Positions 1-6,933 of a stretch of DNA of 10,390 nucleotides are shown piece by piece. How positions within the stretch are numbered: the stretch's first letter is position 1; each line of letters opens with the position of its first letter. The translations under genes were made by a program, and so were the position numbers. The DNA is from CAZVWH01 sp964631175 (lineage in GTDB: Bacteria; Planctomycetota; Phycisphaerae; Sedimentisphaerales; Anaerobacaceae), in contig CAZVWH010000099.1 in assembly GCA_964631175.1 (NCBI GenBank), forward strand, positions 1 to 10,390, given 5' to 3'. The notes under the pieces were generated by a model, which worked only from the letters and a program-made list of their open reading frames with translations, did not search any database and was not told the DNA's origin.

Positions 1-14
1 AAACTTCATCTTTG

Positions 15-1181
15 CTAATGTTTCGAAAGCAGCTCCAGCAATTTCCGGTCGAGTTTATGGCCGTGCCAGTCTTCGTATTCAACATCCTCTCTGCGAGAAT
101 CAAGAATGCCGAATTCGCCACGGAAATTCCATAGCGCATAGCCGATCCCATTTTCCGTTAATATGTCCAGAACGTCACTAAACCAAGACAGGAAGACCCT
201 CTGCGGCGTTTTTATCCAGCAGCCGCATTCTCCACAATGCACGCCGACGCCCTTTCGAGCCAGCTCGACCCAGGGTGCGTAGTATTTTTCAAGTCGGCTG
301 CGGTCCCAGTGCTCATCTGCCATCTTACCGGGCCAGACAGGCTCAGGCAGATTTTCCGTCTCCTTAAATGCCCACGGTGCTTTGTAATGGGATATGTACG
401 CGGGCTTATAGCCGCGACAGCTCTGGGCGATATTAAGATCTATAATTTCGGGTATCACTGAGTTACCAATATCATTGCCATCGGCAATAATTAGATGGTT
501 AGGATTAGCTTGCCGTATCGCCTTTGCCGCCGCCTCAGCCACTTTCCGATAGACATCTCCCGGCACAGCACTGCGCCTTGAATGCTGGTCATTCATATCT
601 TCGCGCATGCTCGGCTCATTCACGAGGTCAAAGCTGATTTTGGACGATGGAATGTCTTTGTAGCGTTTAGCCCACATTTCCCAGTGGAAACAGAACGCAT
701 CCAGAGCCTCTTTGTCGGTCCATAGATTAAACGGCTCCTGAAATCCTGCGTTCACACAGTATCCCGGTGCGCGATGAAAATTAAGACTCACATGCAAGCC
801 ATACTTATGGGCCATATCTACAAGACCGTCGATAGATTCAACCGCACTTTCCTTGATTTTGTACATATCATCCGCACGTATCGGCTTTGAATAATCAAAA
901 TCAATCCACCGAGGATAAGCCATAGGCAAACGAACAAAATCAAAGCCCCAATCGGACATCCAGCGGAAATCATCTTCGGTAGTTCTGCTTCGACCGCCCC
1001 GGGGCATTTGTCTCGGTGAGAAATAATCCAAAAGATTAAATCCTCTCCAACGTGGTATAGCCGTTTGAGCCGGTTTAGCCGCCTCTGCCGTCTTTACCGT
1101 ATGTCCCGTGACCGCCAGAGCTGCGGTGCTGATACTCGCAGCCTTTAAAAAATCTCGGCGATTGATTTTCAATGTACTCAT
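15..1181 (-). CDS. Tat-exported glycoside hydrolase family 5 (cellulase-like) enzyme
   Basis: 388 aa. The N-terminus carries a twin-arginine signal: NRRDFLK at residues 7-13, a weakly hydrophobic Ala-rich stretch, then a probable cleavage site around AEAA (32-35), so the enzyme should be exported folded by the Tat system. The mature part reads as a GH5 (beta/alpha)8 barrel: RGFNLLDYF near residue 46, VRLPMAYPRW (83-92), SLNFHRAPG (132-140), the acid/base motif DLVNEP with E189, HY at 265-266, the nucleophile candidate E318 in HCGECGCW, and the substrate-stacking W351 in YALWNFRGEFG. GH5 enzymes are retaining beta-glycosidases acting on cellulose, mannan and related glycans; the exact substrate cannot be read here. 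The ATG start is supported by GGAGG (complement of 1189-1193) 7 nt upstream. The gene ends only 14 nt from the window edge, so its downstream neighbour is unseen. Confidence 0.88.
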   Translation of the reverse strand: MSTLKINRRDFLKAASISTAALAVTGHTVKTAEAAKPAQTAIPRWRGFNLLDYFSPRQMPRGGRSRTTEDDFRWMSDWGFDFVRLPMAYPRWIDFDYSKPIRADDMYKIKESAVESIDGLVDMAHKYGLHVSLNFHRAPGYCVNAGFQEPFNLWTDKEALDAFCFHWEMWAKRYKDIPSSKISFDLVNEPSMREDMNDQHSRRSAVPGDVYRKVAEAAAKAIRQANPNHLIIADGNDIGNSVIPEIIDLNIAQSCRGYKPAYISHYKAPWAFKETENLPEPVWPGKMADEHWDRSRLEKYYAPWVELARKGVGVHCGECGCWIKTPQRVFLSWFSDVLDILTENGIGYALWNFRGEFGILDSRREDVEYEDWHGHKLDRKLLELLSKH

Positions 1182-1188
1182 ACCTTAG

Positions 1189-1243
1189 CCTCCAAATGAG
1201 CACCGGCTCAAAAAATAATAAGCTATCGACTAATATAAGGCAA
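1189..1243 (-). promoter_or_regulatory. Sigma70-like promoter and SD of the GH5 gene
   Basis: Read on the minus strand, TTGCCT (complement of 1238-1243) is followed after exactly 17 nt by TATTAT (complement of 1215-1220). A start site about 7 nt further on would leave a leader of roughly 27 nt containing GGAGG (1189-1193) before the ATG at 1181. Spacing and box quality are good. It implies that the hydrolase can be transcribed separately from the DUF4139 gene upstream. Seen by eye only; no operator-like palindrome was found next to it. Confidence 0.45.
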
Positions 1244-1271
1244 AGAACTTTTAACCACACTCACACGCTAT

Positions 1272-2951
1272 TTACCGCCGAACGTAAACTTCGTATATAT
1301 AGCTAAGCTCTTTTCGGTCACCCGGTTTTAACTCGATTGTCCATGTAAGTTTCCTGACCGCATTCATTCGCAGCAGTCCTCTGGCGAGTGATTCGATCTG
1401 TGCTTGCGGCTGCGACGATTTAACCTCGCCGGAAAGAGTCTTGGTAATCTCCAACGTGATTGATTTGTCTTGAAAATTGATTACAGATAGCTTTCCCTGA
1501 ACTGTTATCAGATCGTAATGGTGACCATATAATTGAGCCGCATCGCGTCTTCTGTCGATTTCGAGCTCCAGTTGCTCAGCTTTGACGCTAACCGCCTGAG
1601 TAATCTTTAGCGTAGTTTCGCCTTCTACCGGCGTATAATTCAAGGTGTCCTGACCCAGGATGAGATCTTCCTTGACTGTTTCAGCCGGCGCTGTCGTCCA
1701 GGGTACTTTTGTAGAGTTCTGCAATCTCAGGCAGTGCCAGACCTGCTCTTCCGGCTCACGCTGCTGCTCTCGGCGTTGGTTATAAACATAGCGTTCCTGC
1801 TCATTAACATAATCGGGTATGTTCCACTGATAAATGTGCCTATACGGCACGGATTCGGTAAATAGTGGATAGTATCCGACAGTGCCTTTTTTTAGCTGTA
1901 CGTTTTCAACCGGATAAAAGAACAGGTCTTCTGCCACTTTACCAGCTTCGGCTGCACCATACTCCGGCATAATAGCTTCTTGGCCACCGCCACTGTAACC
2001 TGACGCTCTCTGGGACATCACATAAGCTTCTCGCCTTCTGCCACGCTCACTTTCGCCCCTAATTAGCGATTGCAGGAGCTGCGCCAGACTTTCTTTCAAA
2101 GCCAGAGGACTAACAACATCGGCGAACTGCAGGTTGGGAAAACCTGTCACCAATTGTAACATTACGGTATCCAGGTCACAGGCCTCATTTATTACTACAG
2201 CCTTGGCTGCAAGCAGAGCCTTGTCCCCATCGCTTATATCCACCATGTAGCTGGGCGCCCAGGTAATGCCCTTGGCTAAGTAACTTACGGTGAGCTTTTG
2301 CCTGCCTGCAGGCGCATCCAGCTTTACCGCGAGCTGCATAGATTTGCTCTTTCGGCTGAAGGTTCTTTCCGCCCGACCCTCAATGAAATCAATCCGGTGA
2401 ATGCTCTGCGGATTTATGCACACCTCCGCGGTATCAGTCTCGACTATCATTAAAAGCGGCTGATAAGGTGGTATATAACCCCTATTAATCTCAGTCGCCC
2501 CGCCAGGCGCATAAGGGTCGGGGCTGGGCCTATCTCTATCCTCTGCAAAATACTTTATTGTGCCTACCATGGGCGCTTGCTCAGTAGAAGGCCATAGCTT
2601 TACCCGGCGACCCACATTAGCCTTTAGCAGCTCGCTCATTGTTATTGCATCGAGTGACTCTTGCCGCTCTACTTGCTCAGCAACCAGGCTCTTTACCTGT
2701 ACCTTCGCAGGATAGGACACCCAAAAAGTCCCATGTGAAGCCGCAGCAAGCGGAACGAAGCTGAACGAATCATTATTATCAGGAATAACGACTTCTGAGA
2801 TGAAAAAGCCCAGCCCGTTCTTGAAGAGTGCTACCTGTTGCAGCTTAGGCTCAGCCCCCGTTGCCGTCTCTGAACCGGCTCGCTCCGGACAAACAGCAAG
2901 CGCGCAGCTCAATATAACGATTAAAGCCAGCAATTTTTTCATTCGTGACAT
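1272..2951 (-). CDS. Exported DUF4139-like protein
   Basis: 559 aa from the preferred start. An in-frame ATG lies 15 nt further upstream (2966), but it forms part of the SD itself: TGGAGG sits 8 nt before the ATG at 2951, so the protein should begin MSRMKKLLALIVIL. This is a signal peptide; ILSC at residues 13-16 is a possible but poor lipobox, so a lipoprotein cannot be excluded. The early segment QQVALFKNGLGFF and the central KLTVSYLAKGITWAPSYMV resemble the DUF4139 family (the conserved 'sY...g..W.PsY' stretch), and the C-terminal half is beta-rich. A Gly/Tyr/Gln-rich low-complexity segment lies at about residues 305-340. DUF4139 proteins have no settled biochemical role; an envelope function is an inference. 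It is separated from ptsI by a repeat-like spacer and is probably not in the same transcript. Confidence 0.6.
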   Translation of the reverse strand: MSRMKKLLALIVILSCALAVCPERAGSETATGAEPKLQQVALFKNGLGFFISEVVIPDNNDSFSFVPLAAASHGTFWVSYPAKVQVKSLVAEQVERQESLDAITMSELLKANVGRRVKLWPSTEQAPMVGTIKYFAEDRDRPSPDPYAPGGATEINRGYIPPYQPLLMIVETDTAEVCINPQSIHRIDFIEGRAERTFSRKSKSMQLAVKLDAPAGRQKLTVSYLAKGITWAPSYMVDISDGDKALLAAKAVVINEACDLDTVMLQLVTGFPNLQFADVVSPLALKESLAQLLQSLIRGESERGRRREAYVMSQRASGYSGGGQEAIMPEYGAAEAGKVAEDLFFYPVENVQLKKGTVGYYPLFTESVPYRHIYQWNIPDYVNEQERYVYNQRREQQREPEEQVWHCLRLQNSTKVPWTTAPAETVKEDLILGQDTLNYTPVEGETTLKITQAVSVKAEQLELEIDRRRDAAQLYGHHYDLITVQGKLSVINFQDKSITLEITKTLSGEVKSSQPQAQIESLARGLLRMNAVRKLTWTIELKPGDRKELSYIYEVYVRR

Positions 2952-2970
2952 GGCAAATACCTCCATAAAA

Positions 2971-3076
2971 ATGCCTGCCCGCCGTACCTCATCCGTCAGT
3001 TCAAGATTGCTTCGTCACTGCGTTCCTCGCAAAGACACAAACCTGCCCGACGTACGAGACTCCGGGCAGGCGGGCC
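2971..3076. repeat. Palindromic intergenic repeat-like element
   Basis: The spacer between the DUF4139 gene and ptsI is structured. CCTGCCCGCCGTAC (2974-2987) recurs as CCTGCCCGACGTAC (3042-3055), a 13/14 direct repeat. Both copies can pair with CGGGCAGG (3063-3070); the first extends to 9 bp with 3071. Between the copies, 3004-3036 contains a GATTGCTTCGTCACT...TTCCTCGCAAAGAC-type core. I recall similar cores as dispersed intergenic repeats in many bacterial genomes, but that is memory, not a search. The element is GC-richer than the flanking non-coding DNA and ends exactly at the ptsI stop codon. A dispersed, possibly REP/MITE-like repeat is the best reading; no ORF or transposase is inside it. 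Confidence 0.5.
3030..3070 (-). terminator. Possible terminator hairpin after ptsI
   Basis: On the minus strand, immediately downstream of the ptsI stop, CCTGCCCG (complement of 3063-3070) and CGGGCAGG (complement of 3042-3049) form a perfect 8-bp GC-rich stem with a 13-nt loop. It is followed by the moderately U-rich TTTGTGTCTTTG. The tract is interrupted, so termination may be partial or the hairpin may simply be part of the surrounding repeat. Its place at the end of the PTS gene run fits the end of an operon. Confidence 0.35.
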
Positions 3077-4816
3077 TCAAAATGCCTCCGGCAGAATCTT
3101 CCTAACAGCGTTGCGAAGATAGCTTGAAATCTGCCTTTCAGAATTCATGCCCAGTACTTTTCTCGCTACGGCGTTACAATCTTCTATCGTGACAGACCGA
3201 ATGATTTGCTTTACCTCCGGTATCATTGGCGGAGTAATCGAAATTGTTCTAATGCCCATCCCCAACAGCAGCATAACATACTCCGGATCCGAAGCAACCT
3301 CTCCGCATACAGCAACATCTATTTGCGTTTTGTGGGCATCCTGAATGACAGTCCTTATAAGCCGAAGCACCGCTGGATCAGCCGCTGAGTATAATGTGGA
3401 AACCAATTCATTACCTCTGTCAACAGCGAGAGTATATTGTATGAGGTCGTTGGTTCCGATACTAAAGAAATCGACGTCCTGTGCAAGTGTAGAAGCCGTT
3501 AATGCCGCCGATGGCGTTTCAATCATAATACCTATTTCGATATTTCTATTATACGGTATGGACTCCTCATCAAGGTCTTCCATCACGTCACGCAAAATCA
3601 TCTTGGCCTGCATCATCTCCTGCAGATTTGTTATCAAAGGGAACATTATCTTAACCTGCCCTAGAAGTGAGGCTCGCAAAATCGCACGCAATTGAGTTTT
3701 GAACATCATCAGGTTCTGCAGACAAAATCTGATAGACCTCAGACCCAAAAACGGATTAGGCTCAGGTGCAAAACGCCTACTTTGAGTATGCTTATCTGCG
3801 CCGAGGTCAACGGTCCTTATTATCACCGGCCGATGCTTAAAGACTCCGACCGTTTCGGCATAAGCTTCATAATGCTGCTGTTCCGTAGGCTCGGTGGTTA
3901 CGCTAAGATATAAAAACTCTGTTCGGTACAAGCCTATGCCTTCGCCTCCTTTTTGTAAAACCAATTCGGCCTCATCCGGAAACTCAATATTTCCTAATAT
4001 TGTTATTTTAGTACCATCTCGTGTTTCGGCAGGTTTCTCTCTTATGGCAGCGAGTTTGTGCTCGAACTCACTAAACTCATGTGAATACTTTTTGTATTGC
4101 TGGATTGTTTCATCATCCGGATTTACTATAACAATACCGCGATTGCCGTCAATAATGACTCTATCTCCTCCGTGGACGATTTCTGTAAGGTCTTCCAGCG
4201 CCACCACCGCGGGTATGCCCAAAGAGCGGGCAACAATAACGGTATGACTGGTTCGTCCGCCCGCATCGGTAGCAAGCCCTTTAACAAATTTCTTATTAAA
4301 GCCGGCGGTTTGGGTGGGGCTCAACTCTCGTGCAATAATGGCAACCTCTTCGCTTAAGTGCTTAATATCCTCACGCTTTCGACCGAGAAGCTGTCTGAGC
4401 AAACGCCTTTCTATATCGTAAAAGTCCGCTGCCCGCTCATTGATGTAGGAATCTTTTTGGTTGGAAAAATGTGCTGCAATTTCCCGCAGAACCGTCGATA
4501 CTCCATACTCTGCTGTCACCAGCTCCGAATGAATCAGGTCCGTTATTTTCTTCCGCAGACTTCTATCACGCAAAAAACGAAGATGCACCGCAAAAATATC
4601 TTTTATCTTGCTTCCTTCGGTTTGGTCCTGCTGTGCTTCAAATTGTGTTAATTCATCAATTGCATCCTTAAAGGCGTTGCGGACACGTTGAATCTCCGTC
4701 AGCCGCTGTGAAGGCGTAATTTTACGTTGAGGAATTAGATAATCCTCGGAATCAATGATCAGCGACTTGGCAATTGAAATACCCGGCGAGGCAGCTATTC
4801 CCTTTTTTATCTCCAT
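3077..4816 (-). CDS. ptsI: PTS enzyme I (phosphoenolpyruvate-protein phosphotransferase)
   Basis: 579 aa, the usual length of enzyme I (about 575). It autophosphorylates from PEP and passes the phosphate to HPr in the cytoplasm. Visible order: N-terminal HPr-binding helical region starting KKGIAASPGISI (to about residue 128), the phosphohistidine swivel domain with GGRTSH (186-191; H191 is the phosphorylated residue), and a C-terminal TIM barrel with LYRTEF (R298), RTVDLGADK (R334), the PEP-utiliser signature DFFSIGTNDLIQYTLAVDR (449-467) and the catalytic cysteine C504 in AVCGEVASDP. All key residues are present, so the enzyme should be active. It lacks an N-terminal GAF domain and so is the EI (sugar/general) type, not the PtsP type. 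It lies 30 nt downstream of HPr in the same direction. The ATG has only a weak SD (AAGAG, about 5 nt upstream), as expected for a gene inside an operon. Confidence 0.96.
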   Translation of the reverse strand: MEIKKGIAASPGISIAKSLIIDSEDYLIPQRKITPSQRLTEIQRVRNAFKDAIDELTQFEAQQDQTEGSKIKDIFAVHLRFLRDRSLRKKITDLIHSELVTAEYGVSTVLREIAAHFSNQKDSYINERAADFYDIERRLLRQLLGRKREDIKHLSEEVAIIARELSPTQTAGFNKKFVKGLATDAGGRTSHTVIVARSLGIPAVVALEDLTEIVHGGDRVIIDGNRGIVIVNPDDETIQQYKKYSHEFSEFEHKLAAIREKPAETRDGTKITILGNIEFPDEAELVLQKGGEGIGLYRTEFLYLSVTTEPTEQQHYEAYAETVGVFKHRPVIIRTVDLGADKHTQSRRFAPEPNPFLGLRSIRFCLQNLMMFKTQLRAILRASLLGQVKIMFPLITNLQEMMQAKMILRDVMEDLDEESIPYNRNIEIGIMIETPSAALTASTLAQDVDFFSIGTNDLIQYTLAVDRGNELVSTLYSAADPAVLRLIRTVIQDAHKTQIDVAVCGEVASDPEYVMLLLGMGIRTISITPPMIPEVKQIIRSVTIEDCNAVARKVLGMNSERQISSYLRNAVRKILPEAF

Positions 4817-4846
4817 TGTGCTCTTTATTAAGTTCTATTGTTTTTA

Positions 4847-5161
4847 TTAATCGGCCGAATCAGGATCAATAAAATGCTTGTTTTCGACAAGCTCCTGCAT
4901 AGCACTAATTGCCTTTTTGGCATCTGTACCTTCAGCCTTGATCTTTAGCTTTGTTCCACAGCTTGCAGCAAGCATGACAATTTGCATTATACTCTTGCCG
5001 TCAACCACGTTTTCGCTGTTGTTAACAGTGATATCACAATCAAACTGATTTGCAAGATCAACCAACTGCATGGCTGGGCGCATATGCAGACCGTTTTTGT
5101 TTTTTATTTCAACTGTCGTTTCGCAAACTACTTTCTCCAAGGAATCTTGTCCTGCCTGCAT
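4847..5161 (-). CDS. ptsH: HPr phosphocarrier protein
   Basis: 104 aa, somewhat longer than typical HPr (85-90). HPr takes phosphate from enzyme I and hands it to EIIA proteins. The active-site motif NGLHMRPA (23-30) places the phosphohistidine at H26, equivalent to His15 of E. coli. The second signature, DGKSIMQIVMLAA, contains S57, equivalent to Ser46, which HPr kinase/phosphorylase modifies in Firmicutes and several other phyla. The N-terminus is about 11 residues longer than usual. The ATG at 5161 has no convincing SD, and a TTG at codon 8 is an alternative start, which would give a normal length. Lies between ptsN (43 nt) and ptsI (30 nt). Confidence 0.94.
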   Translation of the reverse strand: MQAGQDSLEKVVCETTVEIKNKNGLHMRPAMQLVDLANQFDCDITVNNSENVVDGKSIMQIVMLAASCGTKLKIKAEGTDAKKAISAMQELVENKHFIDPDSAD

Positions 5162-5204
5162 TTTCAGATTCGGCTCATCCGGATAACTTTTTCAAATTTA
5201 TACA

Positions 5205-5678
5205 TTACAAAGCCGGATTTTCATCGACTTCTTTGAGAAGCTCTTCGATTTCCTCAGCGCTGCGTGATTGTCTTAAAAACTTGCGAAACCTCTCTTGTTG
5301 CAGACGTTTGAAAACACTCTCCATCGCTTGTAAATGCTTATCCGGATTGTCAACAGGGCTAATTAAGAGTATCACTGAATAAACCGGCTGCTTGTCGAGA
5401 GCCGAAAAATCAATGCCTGTACTACTTTGTCCGATCACAGCCACTACATCTTCAATGCCCGGATATTTTACGTGTGGCAATGCAATGCCTTTACCAATTC
5501 CTGTGCTGGCTTCATTTTCTCTCTCGATCATTGACTTTATAATTTTTTCTCGGCTGGGCTTTTTCAGCCGTCCTGCTTTCTCGAGTGCTGAAACAAGCTC
5601 AGCTATCACGCCATCCCGGTCTTTGGCCTGTAGTTCGGGAATTATCGCTTCAAAACAGACAAAATCCACAAATTTCAT
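5205..5678 (-). CDS. ptsN: PTS EIIA domain protein, PtsN/fructose-IIA type
   Basis: 157 aa, a stand-alone EIIA of the fructose/nitrogen class (PF00359 type). The phosphorylated histidine is H69 in GKGIALPHVKYPG, preceded by the usual ENEASTGIGKG. A second conserved histidine, H115 in DNPDKHLQAM, matches the helper histidine of the family. There is no IIB or IIC domain and no membrane segment. Its place next to hpf, ptsH and ptsI fits a regulatory EIIA-Ntr that receives phosphate from HPr rather than one feeding a permease. That role is inferred: in proteobacteria EIIA-Ntr regulates potassium uptake, kinases and stress responses, and none of those partners is seen here. The ATG start has a weak GGA 8 nt upstream. 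Confidence 0.88.
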   Translation of the reverse strand: MKFVDFVCFEAIIPELQAKDRDGVIAELVSALEKAGRLKKPSREKIIKSMIERENEASTGIGKGIALPHVKYPGIEDVVAVIGQSSTGIDFSALDKQPVYSVILLISPVDNPDKHLQAMESVFKRLQQERFRKFLRQSRSAEEIEELLKEVDENPAL

Positions 5679-5744
5679 TTTATTTATCCAAAATCAGTCA
5701 CAATTCACAAGATATAAGCACAACAGGAACGTATGCTTTTATGC

Positions 5745-6068
5745 TCACGTGGCGCTGTCTGCACCACCTGTGTGTTTTTTATTTCGTTCCCTGCTCTTTT
5801 TCTTTCTAAGCTGACGTTCAAGCTTATGTACGGCTCCATCAATACATTGATAAGCATCTTGTCCTCTTTCGGTGCCGATGAAAACATTGCTATGCTCACC
5901 TCTGGCAATTATCTCCACGGTGATATTGCCTCCAGGCTCACCGTTGATAATCACCTCAACCTGATTTATGTTGCTATAGTACTTGGGAAGCTTGGAAGTC
6001 TTTTCCTCTGCATATTTTCGAATAGCCTCGGTTATACTAACATGCTTACCTGTAATTGTAAAAAGCAA
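5745..6068 (-). CDS. hpf: Short-form ribosome hibernation promoting factor (HPF/YfiA family)
   Basis: 107 aa. HPF binds the decoding centre of idle 30S subunits in slow-growing or starved cells. The S30AE fold is readable: FTITGKHVSITEAIRKYAEEK (helix after strand 1), PKYYSNINQVEV, NITVEIIARGEHSNVF, then the helix GQDAYQCIDGAVHKLERQLRKKK. It ends in a very basic tail (RKKKSRERNKK) and lacks the C-terminal dimerisation domain of the long form (about 180 aa), so it is the short type. The start codon is TTG at 6068, chosen because AAGGAG (complement of 6076-6081) lies 7 nt upstream and the next residues match the family N-terminus. It is 42 nt from the DUF502 gene and 66 nt from ptsN; the hpf-ptsN pairing resembles proteobacterial rpoN loci. 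Confidence 0.92.
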   Translation of the reverse strand: MLFTITGKHVSITEAIRKYAEEKTSKLPKYYSNINQVEVIINGEPGGNITVEIIARGEHSNVFIGTERGQDAYQCIDGAVHKLERQLRKKKSRERNKKHTGGADSAT

Positions 6069-6081
6069 AGTCTATCTCCTT
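6066..6081 (-). promoter_or_regulatory. Strong SD deciding a TTG start for hpf
   Basis: On the minus strand AAGGAG is followed by 7 nt and then TTG CTT TTT. It is the clearest SD of the PTS cluster and settles the non-ATG start of hpf. Confidence 0.7.
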
Positions 6082-6110
6082 AATGAAATATTTTACGGCA
6101 TAGCTAATCT

Positions 6111-6839
6111 TTACTTCTCTACATTTTTTGAAGCGTTCCGCGGCAGCGCAATTGACATTCGCTGACTATCTGGTGCAATAACACCTGCGCTGACTGCGAA
6201 TCTGAAAGCTTCTTCTATTGTCATATCTAAGGCTATAGTTTGCTCTTTTGGAACAATTATTACATAGCCGGTAATCGGCATTGGCGAATTGGGTATAAGA
6301 ATAGTAAGAAACTCTTTTTGCATGTTCTCCGTTACTTTTTTGAGCCCGGAGCCGGTCACGAAACCAATCGACCAAATCCCTTTCCGCGGATATTCAAGCG
6401 CAACAACCCTTGAGAATAACCTCGCCTGCTCTTCCGGAGTAAGCACAAAATCGGTAACCTGCTTTACATAAGGATAGACTCGCCTCAAGAACGGCGCGTT
6501 CATTATAAATTTCTCAATCATTCGCCACAGGGCCCTTCCAACCACACTGGCCAACAGTGCCCCAACCAAGAAAACGACAACCAGCGCTATAAGAAAGCCT
6601 GCTATCGAACGCCATCCTTCGAGCCAGAATTTCTCCCATATCTGCCTTACCTCTTCGTCCTGATAGTTAAGGCCCTGAACTCGCATTGTTAGCCAAACCA
6701 AGCCGCGATTTATGTGGATACTGATATTCTCCTGAATGAACGTGTACCCCCAGACGAATATCCAGATTGTCAAAATGGTCGGCAGCAGAACTGCTAATCC
6801 ACGCAGAAAATAGCTTTTCATATGTCTTGTAATACTCAT
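6111..6839 (-). CDS. DUF502 family membrane protein
   Basis: 242 aa from the ATG at 6839. A TTG at 6878 would add 13 residues, but its AAGGA lies only about 1 nt away, too close to serve, while the ATG gives the usual family N-terminus (MSITRHMKSYFLRGLAVLLP). DUF502 features visible: first membrane helix at about residues 14-34 (GLAVLLPTILTIWIFVWGY), a hydrophilic loop, second membrane helix at about 79-101, then NAPFLRRVYPYVKQV near 114-128 and the conserved PNSPMPITGYVIIVP (about 184-198). The family is widespread and of unknown function. Gap to hpf is 42 nt, so it is likely cotranscribed with the PTS genes. The SD before the ATG is weak, so the start is uncertain. Confidence 0.85.
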   Translation of the reverse strand: MSITRHMKSYFLRGLAVLLPTILTIWIFVWGYTFIQENISIHINRGLVWLTMRVQGLNYQDEEVRQIWEKFWLEGWRSIAGFLIALVVVFLVGALLASVVGRALWRMIEKFIMNAPFLRRVYPYVKQVTDFVLTPEEQARLFSRVVALEYPRKGIWSIGFVTGSGLKKVTENMQKEFLTILIPNSPMPITGYVIIVPKEQTIALDMTIEEAFRFAVSAGVIAPDSQRMSIALPRNASKNVEK

Positions 6840-6933
6840 ATCTTCAGCACCGGGACTTATTTTTCGCCAGTTTACCAATCCTTGCTCTACTGATAGTGCT
6901 TATATAAAAGTATCTCACCAAGAGCGTTATAGC

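Noticed and set aside
2952..2966. Upstream ATG at 2966 as the start of the DUF4139-like gene
   Set aside because: This ATG overlaps the GGAGG that serves the ATG at 2951, and the added residues (MEVFA) weaken the signal peptide.
6840..6878. TTG at 6878 as the start of the DUF502 gene
   Set aside because: Its SD-like AAGGA is about 1 nt away, and the extra 13 residues are not typical of the family; kept only as an alternative.
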